64,000 nucleotides of DNA from Kofleriaceae bacterium (GCA_020633495.1 JACKDR010000013.1:124001-188000); one strand, 5' to 3'; shown: positions 54,201-63,427, counted from the stretch's first letter. The notes: a model not told the origin generated them from the letters alone. Made by a program: numbers and translations.

Positions 54201-54551
54201 ATCGACTTCGGCGCCGGCCAGCGCGCGTTCAGCCCCGCGGTGATCGCCGGCAACGAGCTGTTCATCACGACCGACAGCCAGAACGTCAACTCCGCCGACT
54301 TCGGCGCCACCGACGACACCGGCCAGCTGTGGCGGGCCAGCCTCGCCGACCAGGGCGCCAACCCGACGATCGTCACGATCCCCAGCGGCGCCGCGGCGGT
54401 CGACGTCTCGCTGACCGCGGGCGCGGTGGTCGCGACCGGCGGCGGCGGCGTCCACCGCGACGACCCGACCGGCTTCGCCAGCAGCGGCGGCAGCGCCGAG
54501 GTGTCCCCCGAGGCCAGCGGCACGCGCCGGCTGTGGCTGCGCCTGCGATGA
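51285..54551 (+). CDS. pilY1: PilY1-like type IV pilus tip/assembly protein
   Basis: ATG 51285 follows GCGGAGG and gives 1088 residues with a Sec signal peptide. The C-terminal 500 residues are the PilY1 beta-propeller region (AYVGGLDGMLHAI, AIDVTDPTQPDVLWEH, NAVYKLNARTG-like blades with GAVYKLNARTGIN). The N-terminal half lacks a vWA MIDAS and has instead an alpha-beta region with PKLAVIDLTDG, YDLVWVPPFDLG and FFDKLAAFADAGGSVLLQDG, reminiscent of GATase-like folds. It heads a minor pilin operon and overlaps a possible fimT start by 4 bp. Role: pilus priming, extension and adhesion. Confidence 0.82.
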   Translation: MPRHPLATTARVAAVCVFTVLGLQAGGRAHHVAGHDQNPNPPANLGPTTILHFDAGSLIIPMDGCYARPSFMANAEIDAVVAPLNRTTAKCNGTSEKDDGLIPAYTLMFRLIRAGIPVNWAIRYGKTGWNDYDFQVVRAGGGPVAHRNPGGATDATKYAGITTLKYRGAPFVIDASHAAAALALMDSYAGICSTGTCYKEVDVHVAAVGFDAPIYRTIDAVPKLAVIDLTDGATALSNEKTNFTAGSIDEALMADLEGTVFDWKTIPQVLAGALDAGDYDLVWVPPFDLGAAPTARQQAFFDKLAAFADAGGSVLLQDGAIGVMEGYGVMAGVNYASSQTPAEGFMSNGGLIMNGVSSTWDNGNASEATLGQDYSDPAAQFGGIVWTGIGGSKFNWRPRYDRAYRDGVRRMIYSDDASVAAYSSKDNWDFATWRRKDNDPDKGTIYYLGGFHWRRVTAAGFRILMNTLLATQTRENESVTEVSRSSPIIATVDGVETQYTGSYETLFPPTDAPTWASAADDSTFEFPHVEGHLRALDLAQLGTGTTTFEDADRQSGLVLFDAADHLPSPGYTGTGCGFPVPTTFDDCRRVFTNTGSSTDPTETFIAYGNVATLSPLLGTGLTDDEARTLIARINAGKKDGSSYVAALGGIDRSTLAVIEPSPVIPVSRATMAYVGGLDGMLHAICAEAGAGCASAGTELWAFMPQGELSKVKSNTARVDGSPKVADVFGTFPGGKGLRTVLVFQTGNTSPSATYAIDVTDPTQPDVLWEHTTDGPGLGLAMGWVRDNSSIRPLVFLQTNSGTTTPGMVVQALDADDGDVVWTFTQAYPAPRTDGNPEVPDTGVPGGVTLVPSLSGTTIEAVLVPSLWGAVYKLNARTGINEYGQTGGVEVPLFQFTEDFHPVGASVSLYRDDQSELKALIVTGGFADPFAPSGSVWAPDDVHQYAVGFPLAPDASAVPIDQNDVQNEDLGVFIDFGAGQRAFSPAVIAGNELFITTDSQNVNSADFGATDDTGQLWRASLADQGANPTIVTIPSGAAAVDVSLTAGAVVATGGGGVHRDDPTGFASSGGSAEVSPEASGTRRLWLRLR

Positions 54552-54573
54552 TTCCCGAGCCACGAACCCTCGA

Positions 54574-54591
54574 AGAAACCTGCGACCTTCC
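54574..54591 (+). promoter_or_regulatory. Motif shared with pilY1 upstream region
   Basis: AGAAACCTGCGACCTTCC differs at 3 of 18 bases from the copy before pilY1. It lies between the pilY1 stop and the preferred fimT ATG, 29 bp before that start. Confidence 0.4.
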
Positions 54592-54619
54592 CGGGCCTCC
54601 GCCCCACTGTCCTGCACGG

Positions 54620-55156
54620 ATGCTGCCTCCCTCTCAGCACCGCACCCAGCGCGGGTTCACGCTGATCGAGCTCATGGTCGTCGTCGCGATGATCGGTGTG
54701 CTCGCCGGCATCACCGCGGCCTACACCGGCGAGCGGCGCGCCAACCTCCGCGCCTTCAGCGAGGACCTGGTCGGCCAGGCCGACGAGGCCCGGCTGCGCG
54801 CGATCTCGAGCCGGCGCTGGCACCGGATCCGCTACGACGACGCCAGCCGCGCGATGGTGCTCGAGCAGGGCGATCCGGTCGGCATGACGATGCCGGCCGA
54901 CGACGCCTGGACCGAGCTCGGCAAGCTGTCGGTGCCGCGCAACGTCACCGTCTACGGCCTGGCCACCACCGCCAACGCCGAGGACGGCGCCGGCGTGCCC
55001 AACGAGGGCGACGGGCTCGACGAGGCCCTGCTGTTCGCGCCCGACGGCTCCAGCGTCGGCCGCACCGTCTACCTCGCCAGCAACGACGGCCGCAGCCTGG
55101 GGCGGATCATGGTCTACCGCGGTACCGGCACCGCCTACGCGAGGGCGACGTGGTGA
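54620..55156 (+). CDS. fimT: Type IV minor pilin, FimT/GspH-like
   Basis: ATG 54620 gives 178 residues with a prepilin leader ending QRG^FTLIELMVVVAMIGVLAG, a standard type III signal with Glu at +5. An upstream ATG at 54548 overlapping pilY1 would give a 36-residue leader, which is long for this class, so I prefer 54620. The mature part is a GspH/FimT-like domain. It belongs to the minor pilin complex that primes the pilus tip. Next gene begins inside its end. Confidence 0.8.
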   Translation: MLPPSQHRTQRGFTLIELMVVVAMIGVLAGITAAYTGERRANLRAFSEDLVGQADEARLRAISSRRWHRIRYDDASRAMVLEQGDPVGMTMPADDAWTELGKLSVPRNVTVYGLATTANAEDGAGVPNEGDGLDEALLFAPDGSSVGRTVYLASNDGRSLGRIMVYRGTGTAYARATW

Positions 55157-55539
55157 CCGCGCGCCGGCCCCGGCGCGGCGACGCCGGCTTCACGATCATC
55201 GAGGTGCTGGTCGCCCTCACGGTCATGGCGATCGGCCTGGTCGGCGTCCTGGCGCTGGAGAAGGGCGCGGTCCAGGCCTCGGGCTACTCGCGGCGCGCCA
55301 CCGAGGCCTCGGTCCTGGGCGAAGACAAGCTCGAGGAGCTGCGCACGGTCGCGATCAGGTCGGTGGTCGGCGGCAGCGATCGGGTCGACGCCGCCGGGAC
55401 CGCGACCACCGACGGCCCCTTCACCCGGACCTGGACGATCGACTGGATCAGCGACACCGCCGATCTCGGCGTCGCGGTGTCCTGGGAGGAGCCCGACGGC
55501 AGCCACCAGATCTCGTTCCGGACCAAGAGGAGCCAGTGA
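55153..55539 (+). CDS. pilV: Type IV minor pilin PilV-like
   Basis: GTG 55153 overlaps the fimT stop by 4 bp (GTGA); an adjacent GTG at 55150 is equally possible. The leader ends GDAG^FTIIEVLVALTVMAIGL. About 128 residues, with the PilV-type hydrophobic helix followed by LEELRTVA and a beta-rich end. It is the second minor pilin of the operon. Confidence 0.82.
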   Translation: MTARRPRRGDAGFTIIEVLVALTVMAIGLVGVLALEKGAVQASGYSRRATEASVLGEDKLEELRTVAIRSVVGGSDRVDAAGTATTDGPFTRTWTIDWISDTADLGVAVSWEEPDGSHQISFRTKRSQ

Positions 55540-56531
55540 CCCACCCCCGGGCCGCCGCCCGTCGGCGCCACGCCGATCGTGGCCAGCGCGGCCTGACGAT
55601 CGTCGAGCTGCTGGTCTCGATGGCGCTGGTCGCGATCCTGGTCGGCATCGCGCTGCAGATCGCGGTCGTCGTCCTGCACGGCTACAGCCAGCACCGCCAG
55701 GGCGTCGCCGCGCAGCGGTCGGCGCGCAGCGCCCTCGACCTGATCTCGGACGCGGTCCGCAACGCGTCGGCCGGCGTGCCCACCGGCAACATCACCGACG
55801 CCGCCGGCTGCACCCCGTTCAACGCGATCGACGTCGTCGACAGCACGACCGGGCCCGACGAGCTGTCGGTGGTGACCGCGGCGGGCGGCGTCGTGACGTC
55901 GGCGCGGGCGCTGTTCACGGACGGCTCCACGACGATGACCGTCCTCGACGGTTCGGGCTTCACCGCCGGCGACCTGGTGCTGATCTCCGACTTCGACAAG
56001 GGCCACGTCGTCAAGATCACCGGCGTCACCCAGGGCCCGGACGACTGGACCCTCGACGTCGCCGCGTCGACCTGCGGCGGGCTGTCGTTCTCCTACGCGC
56101 CGGGCGCGCTGGTGCTCCGCACCCGGATCATCCGCTTCTACGTCGCCGACGTCAGCGGCGTGTCGACGATGATGATGGACGACGACGGCGACGGCCCGCT
56201 CGCCCCCGAGCCGCTCGCCGAGGACGTCGAGGACTTCCAGGTGGCGGTCGGCGTCGACGACGACGGCGACGGCGCGATCTTCGACGACACCAGCGCCGCC
56301 GACGAGTGGCACTACAACGCCGTCGGCGACACGACGCCGACGACGATCACGACGCGGCCGTGGCGCGCCCTGCGCATGACCGTGGTCGCGCGGTCGGCCA
56401 CCGAGGACGTCGGCGGCGAGATCTCGGCGGCGCCCGACGTCGAGGACCACCCCGGCGGCAGCCTCGACGGCTTCCGCCGCCGCCTGGTGTCGACGATCGT
56501 CGAGATCCGCAACCTGGACGGATCGCCATGA
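55536..56531 (+). CDS. pilW: Type IV minor pilin PilW-like
   Basis: GTG 55536 overlaps pilV by 4 bp. 331 residues. The leader ends GQRG^LTIVELLVSMALVAILV, a good prepilin site. The long mature domain is beta-rich, with the SARSALDLISDAVRNA helix typical of PilW near the hydrophobic start. It contains DDDGDGPLAPE and DDDGDGAIFDD, loops that might bind calcium. Confidence 0.85.
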   Translation: MTHPRAAARRRHADRGQRGLTIVELLVSMALVAILVGIALQIAVVVLHGYSQHRQGVAAQRSARSALDLISDAVRNASAGVPTGNITDAAGCTPFNAIDVVDSTTGPDELSVVTAAGGVVTSARALFTDGSTTMTVLDGSGFTAGDLVLISDFDKGHVVKITGVTQGPDDWTLDVAASTCGGLSFSYAPGALVLRTRIIRFYVADVSGVSTMMMDDDGDGPLAPEPLAEDVEDFQVAVGVDDDGDGAIFDDTSAADEWHYNAVGDTTPTTITTRPWRALRMTVVARSATEDVGGEISAAPDVEDHPGGSLDGFRRRLVSTIVEIRNLDGSP

Positions 56532-57067
56532 GCCGGGTCGATGGCCCGCGGCCGGCCCGCCGCTGGTCGCCCCAGCGCGGCGCCGCGCTGTCGCTGATGC
56601 TGATCCTGATCACCGCGCTGCTGGCCGGCGGGGCCCTGGCGATGTACCTGCAGCTGGCCGACACCAAGGCCGCCAAGTTCCTCTCGGAGTCCCGCGGCTC
56701 GCTGTTCTGCGCCGAGGCCGGGCTGGCGGCATCGCGCTCCTACGTCGCGACCCACGCCACCGACTGGCCGGCGATGCTCGACGGCGACACCAGCAACGAT
56801 CCCGACGGCTACCCGATCGAGGGCGATCTCGACGGCGATGGCGTCATGGACTACCACGTCGAGGTCCGGGACAACGACGACGAGCTGCCGCCGGCGACCA
56901 ACGATCCGTCGCTCGACACCGACGCCACGGTCTTCGTGGTGTCGACCTGCCTGCGCTACCCCGACACGCCGCGCGAGGTGCTCGAGATGATCAGCTTCAG
57001 CGGCAGCGGCTTCAACTACCGCAACCAGTCGGGCCAGGGCGCCGGCGGCACCAACAACGCCAACTGA
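56528..57067 (+). CDS. pilX: PilX-like pilus assembly protein
   Basis: ATG 56528 overlaps pilW by 4 bp. 179 residues. The N-terminus has QRGAALSLMLILITALLAGGALA, the PilX-type TM without the normal Glu5 prepilin signal. It has Asp-rich loops (DLDGDGVMDYH) and two Cys. It closes the pilY1-fimT-pilV-pilW-pilX operon; no major pilin gene is in the window. Confidence 0.8.
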   Translation: MSRVDGPRPARRWSPQRGAALSLMLILITALLAGGALAMYLQLADTKAAKFLSESRGSLFCAEAGLAASRSYVATHATDWPAMLDGDTSNDPDGYPIEGDLDGDGVMDYHVEVRDNDDELPPATNDPSLDTDATVFVVSTCLRYPDTPREVLEMISFSGSGFNYRNQSGQGAGGTNNAN

Positions 57068-57151
57068 GCGGAGCCCGGCGCGTCGGGCCGGCCTCGACCG
57101 TCCGGCGCCGAAACGGCGACGAGCCGCCGGGCGTGCCGGCGACTCGTCGGC

Positions 57152-57171
57152 GGGACCGCGGGGACGGTCCC
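57152..57171. terminator. Possible bidirectional terminator hairpin
   Basis: GGGACCG and CGGTCCC flank a 6-nt loop between the convergent pilX and beta-helix lipoprotein genes. A further long GACGAG...CTCGTC pair lies just upstream. There is no T-run, so it is at best a weak intrinsic terminator. Confidence 0.4.
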
Positions 57172-57186
57172 GGTGAGGGTGGTCGC

Positions 57187-58590
57187 TCAGTCGGGCTGCG
57201 GGAACGACGTCCAGCCGGCGGTCCAGTCCTCGGTGCCGACCGCGCCGATGTAGGTCGCGGAGGTGTCGAAGAAGCCGTCGTTCGGCGGGGTCGCGCCACC
57301 GGTCAGCGCCGCGGCGCCGGCGGTCGGCTTGAAGTCCGGCGCGCTCGGGTCGAACGCCGCGGCCGGCAGGCCCGGGTCGACGAACTGGTTGTTCCAGTCG
57401 GTCGACGTGAAGTACTCGCTCTCGTCGATGTCGTTCGACGCCTGCGGCGGCGGCCAGTTGTTACCGTCGGCGGCGTTGTTGTAGATGATCGAGTTCTTGA
57501 TGAACAGGTTGCCGGCGTCGAGCTGATCCTTGGTCGCGGCGTCGCGGACCTCGAGGCCCTGCGGGAACCCGGCGATGATGTGGTTGTAGTAGTGGCCGCC
57601 GGTGCCGCGGCGCAGGACCGTGGCGAAGCTGGTGCCACCGGTGTAGCTGTGGTCGCCGAGCATCGTCACGTTGTAGATGGTCGGCAGCGTCCGCGGCGCC
57701 GCGGTGTACGAGGCCGCGGTGCCGTGGTTGTCCGACTCGTAGCCGTTCGAGGCGTCGCCCGAGCCCTGCGGGTGGACGTTCTGGATGATCACGAACTGGG
57801 CCTTGCCCTCCCAGCCGTTGTCGGTGTCGAAGCCGTCGTCGCCGTTCTGGCTGGACACCAGGTGCTTGACGTTGACGGTGCCACCGAAGAACTCGATGCC
57901 GTCGTCCGAGCCGCCGTGGACCTGGACGTAGTCGATCTCGGTGCCCGAGCCGACGCCGCACAGCGTGAAGTTGTTGAACTCGCGGTCGGCGACGAAGTTG
58001 AAGCCGGCGAACTCGATGCGGACGTACTTGATCTTGCCGCTGTTGTCGGCGGCGTTGGTGCCGCCGAAGAGGCCCTCGGGGATGGCGCTCGTGAACGCCT
58101 CGAAGGTGGCCTCGGTGCTGGACGGGTTGGAGTTGACGTTGGTGTTGATCGGCGCGGCGCCGAGGACCAGCAGGCCGCCCCAGTAGCCGGGGGTGTTGGC
58201 CTGGGCGGAGGTCATGACGATCGGCGCGTCGGCGGTGCCCTCGGCCATGATCTTGGCGCCGCGGGTGATCACCAGCACCGAGCCCTGCTCGCCCTTGACG
58301 ACGACGCCGGGCTCGATCGTGAGGGTGGCGCCGGGCTCGACGAAGAGCTGCTTGAGGCGGGGGATGACGTAGGTGTTGCCGGTCACCCAGGTGGTGTCCT
58401 CGGTGATGTCGTCGTTGACGCGGATGGTCTGCGAGCCCGGGGGGGCGTCCGGCATCGTGGTGTCGGCGTCCGGCGACGTGGTGTCGTCACCGGCGCTGGT
58501 GTCGTCGCCGCAGGCGGCGAGGCCGGCCATCGTGACCAGGCCGAGGGCCACGGCCAGCTTGCGATACATAGTCTTGCGGGGGGGATTCAT
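57187..58590 (-). CDS. Beta-helix lipoprotein paired with TonB-dependent receptor
   Basis: ATG 58590 with AAGGAG upstream gives 467 residues and lipobox LAAC (Cys27). After an Asp/Thr linker the mature part starts TIRVNDDITEDTTWVTG and continues with Gly-rich right-handed beta-helix-like turns (GVVVKGEQGSVLVITRGA, VQVHGGSDDGIEFFGGT). It lies 29 bp after the receptor gene on the same strand, so it is likely the surface partner of the transporter. The ligand is unknown. Confidence 0.78.
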   Translation of the reverse strand: MNPPRKTMYRKLAVALGLVTMAGLAACGDDTSAGDDTTSPDADTTMPDAPPGSQTIRVNDDITEDTTWVTGNTYVIPRLKQLFVEPGATLTIEPGVVVKGEQGSVLVITRGAKIMAEGTADAPIVMTSAQANTPGYWGGLLVLGAAPINTNVNSNPSSTEATFEAFTSAIPEGLFGGTNAADNSGKIKYVRIEFAGFNFVADREFNNFTLCGVGSGTEIDYVQVHGGSDDGIEFFGGTVNVKHLVSSQNGDDGFDTDNGWEGKAQFVIIQNVHPQGSGDASNGYESDNHGTAASYTAAPRTLPTIYNVTMLGDHSYTGGTSFATVLRRGTGGHYYNHIIAGFPQGLEVRDAATKDQLDAGNLFIKNSIIYNNAADGNNWPPPQASNDIDESEYFTSTDWNNQFVDPGLPAAAFDPSAPDFKPTAGAAALTGGATPPNDGFFDTSATYIGAVGTEDWTAGWTSFPQPD

Positions 58591-58619
58591 AGGTCGCTCC
58601 TTGTGGTTCCGTGACTCGG

Positions 58620-61600
58620 TCATTCGGCGCTGTATTCGAGGCTCGCGACGAAGCTGGTCCCCACCTGGTAGGCGAAGATCTCGACGTCGTTCTGGGTCCT
58701 GACGACCCGCTGGTGCAGCAGGTTGGTGGCGGCGAGCTTGAGCTTGAGACCGCGCGGCAGCTTCTGGCCGAGCGAGAGGTCGAGGCGGTGGAACGGCTCC
58801 TCGTAGACGTTGCCGGAGCCGCCGGTGCCGACCTCCTCGATGCGCCGCCCGAAGGCGTTGTAGAGCAGGTCGACCTGGGTGCCGAGCGCGGCGCGCTCCC
58901 AGCCGAGGTCGATGTTGGCGACGTACGGCGACTGGCCCTGCAGCGGCCGCGACACGCCCATCAGATCGATCTTCGAGCCGATCAGCGCCAGGTTGGCGCT
59001 GACCGACAGCTCCTGCAGCGCGGGCGCGACGCGGGCCAGCGACAGCCGGGCCTCGAGCTCGAGGCCGTAGCTGGTGGCGCCGGCGGCGTTGGCGAAGCCG
59101 ACGTTCTGGCCGTCGCCGGCGTCCTCGACGGTCTGCTCGATGGGATCGAGGAACTTCTTGTAGAACAGGCTGGCCGCGACCAGCTCGGTGTCGCCGAGGA
59201 AGGTCTCCCAGCGGACGTCGGCGTTGTGGATCCGGGTCTCGATCAGGTCGGGGTTGCCGCCGATCGCGCGGCGCCGGACGTAGTCGTAGAACAGCGACGG
59301 CGCGACCTCGCGGAAGTTGGGCCGGGCCACGGTCATGCCGTAGGCGGCGCGCAGGTTGGTGGTGCCGGTGAGGCCGTAGACCACGTTGAGCGCGGGCAGG
59401 ACGTCGCGGTCGGTGCGCTGGCTCAGCGTCATCGGCGGCGCGCCCAGGTCGATCTTCGACTCGAGGCCGAGGTCGAGCGTCGACTGCTCGAAGCGGGCGC
59501 CGCCGACGATGCGCAGCGGCTCCCACAGCGACAGGTCGGCCATCGCGAACGCCGAGGTGATGCCACGGGTGGCGGCGTAGCCGTCGGACGGCAGCGTGAC
59601 CTCGTAGAACGACAGGCTGTCGGCGTTGGCGTCGGAGAACGCCTCCTCCGGCGGGTTGTAGACGTCGTCGCCGTTGACCAGGAAGTGGAAGCGGCGGGCC
59701 TGGTAGTCGCGGGCGCTGCGCAGGTAGCTGCCGCCGACCTTGAGCTTGACGCCCTCGAAGGGCACCGTGACGTCGGCGCCGCCGCCGCCGCTGGTGTCGC
59801 CGAGGTCGGAGAACAGCCGGTCGGCCGAGCCCGAGCCGCGATCGATGACGTAGCGGCCGTCGGGGATCTGGGTGCGCAGCAGGTCGCGGGTGTCGGGCTC
59901 GTGCTGCGACACCCGGGCGACGTTGACCTGCCAGCCGAGGATCGCCTTGCCGTCGAGCAGGCCGTCGTCGCCGACCAGCTGGGTGAAGAACATCTGGCGC
60001 TCGAGGAAGCGCAGCCGGGTCCGCTCCGAGTGGGCGGTGCTGTTCTCGACGCCGCGCACCAGGCTGCCCGAGTCCTCGCCGCTGTGCGTGTACAGCGTGA
60101 TCAGGTTGAGCGTGTGCGCCGACGACGGCGACCAGCCCGCGGTCAGGAGGCCGTTGAGGCTGGCCGACGCGGTGCCCTGCTCCTGATCGAGCTGCAGCAC
60201 CGACGGCAGGTAGCCGCCCTCGCCGTCCGGCTCGCCGACCTTGGCGACGTGGGTCAGCCGGCGGTTGTAGCTGTGGCCGTAGCCGGCGCTGGCGAAGTAG
60301 CCGAGGCGCTGGCCACGCTTCTCGATCGTGTCACCGACGGTGACGCCGAAGCTGGCGGCCGGGCCGACCTTGCTCTGGTCGACGGTCCAGACGTCGCTGA
60401 ACGCCAGCATCTGGCCGGTGAACTGGTCCTGGGTCAGCGACGGATCGGCGGCCAGCTTGTCGCTGGGGATCAGCGACGGCAGGTCGCGGGTGCCGTCGTC
60501 GTAGCCGAGGGCGTCGTAGCGACCGCCCTGGTACGCGTTGAGGTTGTTGAACGTGGTCTCGCTCTCGGCGGCCATGCCGGCCTTGAGCTTGAGCGTGAAC
60601 TTCGACGGGAAGCTGCGGGTCTCGATCGACAGCGCGCCGCCGGCGAAGTTGCCCGGCATGTCCGGGCTGAAGGTCTTGGTGACGGTGAGGTTGGCGAGCA
60701 GCGCGGCCGGGAACAGATCGAGCGGCGCGGCCGGGACGTCGGGGTCCGGGCTGGGCAGCGGCACGCCGTTGAGCAGGGTCAGGCTGTAGCGGCCGCCGAG
60801 GCCGCGGATGACGACGTAGCGGTTGTCCTGGACCGTGGCGCCGACCATGCGCTTGGCGGCGTCGGAGGCGTTGCTGTCGGGGGAGCGCGAGATCTGCTCG
60901 GCGCTGATCGCGTCCGACACCGTGGCGCGCTTGCGGCGCCGCACCACCTGGACCGCGTCGCTGGCGGTGTCGGGCGGCGCCAGCACGACGACCTCCTCGA
61001 TGGCCTCGGCCGACAGCCGGACGTCGACGCTGGTGACGCCGCGGCGGACCACGACGCCGCGGATGCGGTGGCGCTGGTAGAGGTCGCCGTAGAGGCGCAG
61101 CGTGTAGGTGCCCGGCGGTAGCTCGAGCGCGTACTCGCCGGCCCGATCCGTGGTCGACGACACGTCCGTGCCGTCGACCTCGACCAGGACGCCGACCACC
61201 GGCTCGCCGGTGTCGGCGTCGACGACGCGGCCGCGGACGCCGACGTAGCCCTTCTTGACCTCGGGCGGCGGCGGCGGCTCGGCGTCGGGCGGCGCGCCGG
61301 TGTCCACCGGCGCGCCGTCGGGACCGACGGGCGCGTCGCCGGGCGCGGGCGCCGGACCGTCGTCAGGCGCGGCCGCACCGTCAGGCGACGGCGCGGGCGC
61401 ACCGTCAGGCGACGGCGCGGGCGGGGCCGCGTCGCCTGGCGCAGGCGCGGCCGCATCACCGGGTGCCAGGGCGGGCGCGGGCGGCGCCGCGTCACCCCGG
61501 CGCCGGCGCGGCCAGCGCGGGCGCAGCCGCCCCGGTGCCGGCGCGGGCGCGGCGGCGTCACCCGACGCGGGCGCCGCCGCCGTGGTGCGCCGGCGTCGGC

Positions 61601-61690
61601 GGGCTGCGCCCTGGCCGTCGTCGGCCACCGCGTCGTCGCGGCGCCGGCGACGACGATCAGCGTCGCGAGCTTGTGGAAGGAGCGATGCAC
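58620..61690 (-). CDS. TonB-dependent outer-membrane receptor (signal peptide out of frame)
   Basis: The main frame (from 61628) lacks a signal peptide. GTG 61690 in another frame encodes one (VHRSFHKLATLIVVAGAAT), and one added G near 61632 would join it to ADDGQGA with an AVA^D-like site. A short run at 61510-61555 also looks like two compensating indels. Then come a long Pro/Ala/Gly/Asp repeat, a carboxypeptidase-regulatory-like Ig domain (GVRGRVVDADTGEPVVG), a TonB plug (about 260-370, YVVIRGLGGRYS) and a 22-strand barrel ending VASLEYSAE. An outer-membrane transporter energised by TonB. The substrate is not evident. Confidence 0.82.
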
Positions 61691-61799
61691 TTGGTTGAGT
61701 CCTGGTGCCACGCGGAATGTCCTCGACGCAGATGGCGCCTTCACGCCGCCTCTGTCACGAAGCGGTGGCGACGCAGGTTCGGCAGCGGCGAGATCGCCG

Positions 61800-62243
61800 C
61801 TACTTGATGACCGAGTCGGTCAGGACCGCGATGTTGACGGCGCCGCCACCGCGGGCAGCGTCCAGCGCCTTCATGGCCTCGCCGTAGGGAACGTCGTCCT
61901 CGGCGTCGAAGAACATGATGCGCTCGTCTCGAGCCGCGAAGATGCGCTCGAGCTTGGTCGGCAGCTCGTCGAGCGTGACCTGGTCCTTGTTGATCCAGAT
62001 CGTGCCGTCGCCGTGGACGGTGACGACGATCGGCACCCGATCGGGATCGTCCGGCTCGTCGGGCTGGTCCGGCTTGGCCGCGGTCTCCTTCTTGGGGACG
62101 TGCAGCCAGAACTGCTTGACCATCATCGGCGCGATCACCATGAAGATGATCAGCAGCACGAGGACGACGTCGACCAGCGGCGTGACGTTCATCGACGGGC
62201 GGACCTTGCGACCCTTGCCGCCGGCCTGCAGCTCCGCGCCCAT
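61800..62243 (-). CDS. exbD: ExbD/TolR-type biopolymer transport protein
   Basis: 147 residues with a single TM (VTPLVDVVLVLLIIFMVIAP) containing the critical Asp of ExbD. A periplasmic beta-rich domain follows (VTVHGDGTIWINKDQVT, NIAVLTDSVIK). It is the second ExbD of the operon, one nucleotide after the first. Together with ExbB and TonB it powers the receptor. Confidence 0.92.
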   Translation of the reverse strand: MGAELQAGGKGRKVRPSMNVTPLVDVVLVLLIIFMVIAPMMVKQFWLHVPKKETAAKPDQPDEPDDPDRVPIVVTVHGDGTIWINKDQVTLDELPTKLERIFAARDERIMFFDAEDDVPYGEAMKALDAARGGGAVNIAVLTDSVIK

Positions 62244-62244
62244 C

Positions 62245-62661
62245 TCAGGCCCCCTCGCCCTTGCGCAGGTCGCCGACCTGCAGCGACACGCCGGGGAACC
62301 CGACCTCCTGGCACTCCTTGAACAGCGAGCGCATCAGGCCGTACGGCGCGTCGCGGTCGCCCTTGAGGATCAGCTTGCTGGCGGCGGCGCGGGCGTGGGC
62401 CTCGCGCAGCGTCGCCAGCAGGTCCTCGCGCGCGACCTCGGCCTTCTCGAGGAAGAGCCGGCCGCCCTTGGTCACGCTCAGCGTGATCGGCGGGTGCGAG
62501 GCGTCGGGCGCCTGGTCCGGGTTGGCGATGCCCGGGACGTTGACCGGCGCGCCGGCCTGCATCTGCGGGATGATGACCATGAAGATGATCAGCAGGACGA
62601 GCACCACGTCGACGAGCGGCGTGACGTTCATGTCCGGCTTGGGTCGATCAGGCCGACGCAC
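62245..62661 (-). CDS. exbD: ExbD/TolR-type biopolymer transport protein
   Basis: 138 residues from GTG 62661, which overlaps exbB by 14 bp; ATG 62631 is an alternative. The TM has the same VTPLVDVVLVLLIIFMV core with its Asp. The periplasmic part has ITLSVTKGGRLFL and LKGDRDAPYGLM. Two exbD genes after one exbB is a common arrangement in myxobacteria and suggests a heteromeric motor. Confidence 0.92.
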   Translation of the reverse strand: MRRPDRPKPDMNVTPLVDVVLVLLIIFMVIIPQMQAGAPVNVPGIANPDQAPDASHPPITLSVTKGGRLFLEKAEVAREDLLATLREAHARAAASKLILKGDRDAPYGLMRSLFKECQEVGFPGVSLQVGDLRKGEGA

Positions 62662-63427
62662 TGGCCCGCGCCTCCAGCGGCTGCTCGCCCATCATCGTGG
62701 CGGCGGCCGCGGCCGAGACCCGCGCCGCGCTGGCGCCGGCGCCGGCGCCCGCGCCGGTCGCGCCGCTGCCGGTCTTGTTCTCGAGGTAGTCGAGGAACTC
62801 GCCCTTGGACTGCTCGAGCGCGAGCAGCAGCGCGTCCGACTTGCCGGACAGCATGTTGAAGGCGAGCACCGACGGGATCGCGACGATCAGGCCGATCGCG
62901 GTGACGATCAGCGCCTCGGCGATGCCGGCCGAGACCGCCGACAGGCCGCCGGAGCCCTCGGCCGCGATGCCCTGGAACGCCGAGATGATGCCGATGACGG
63001 TGCCGAGCAGGCCGACGAACGGCCCGACCGAGCCGACCGAGGCCAGGATGCTGTGGCCGCGCCGTACGTCGGCCGAGACCGCCTCCGACTTGCGCTCCAG
63101 CTCGCGCCGGGTCAGCTCGAGCGGCGGGACCTCGCCGGGCTGCTTGCGGGCGGCGACGTAGGTCCGCATGCCGCCGGCGATCAGCGACGCCAGGTGGCTG
63201 GCCTTGTGCTCGTCGGCGAGCTTGATCAGCGCGTCGTGATCCTGGCGCTCGAGGAGGCCGCCGGCCTTGGCGGCGAACTTCCGCGAGGTCTTGCGGGACT
63301 TGTAGTAGACCCACAGCCGCTCGACGAAGACCGACAGCGACGCCATCGCCATGACGGCGAGGACCGCGACGATCGCCATGGCGAACGGCTGCATGTGGCG
63401 AAAGACATCGGCGAGATCGAAGCTCAT
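62648..63427 (-). CDS. exbB: ExbB/TolQ-family proton channel protein
   Basis: 259 residues with three TM segments: one near residues 15-38, and a pair around 130-150 and 170-190 (LASVGSVGPFVGLLGTVIGI and GLIVAIPSVLAFNML). The MotA/TolQ/ExbB signature is intact. A Gly/Ala-rich C-terminal tail is not usual. It forms the stator with ExbD for TonB. Confidence 0.94.
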   Translation of the reverse strand: MSFDLADVFRHMQPFAMAIVAVLAVMAMASLSVFVERLWVYYKSRKTSRKFAAKAGGLLERQDHDALIKLADEHKASHLASLIAGGMRTYVAARKQPGEVPPLELTRRELERKSEAVSADVRRGHSILASVGSVGPFVGLLGTVIGIISAFQGIAAEGSGGLSAVSAGIAEALIVTAIGLIVAIPSVLAFNMLSGKSDALLLALEQSKGEFLDYLENKTGSGATGAGAGAGASAARVSAAAAATMMGEQPLEARASASA

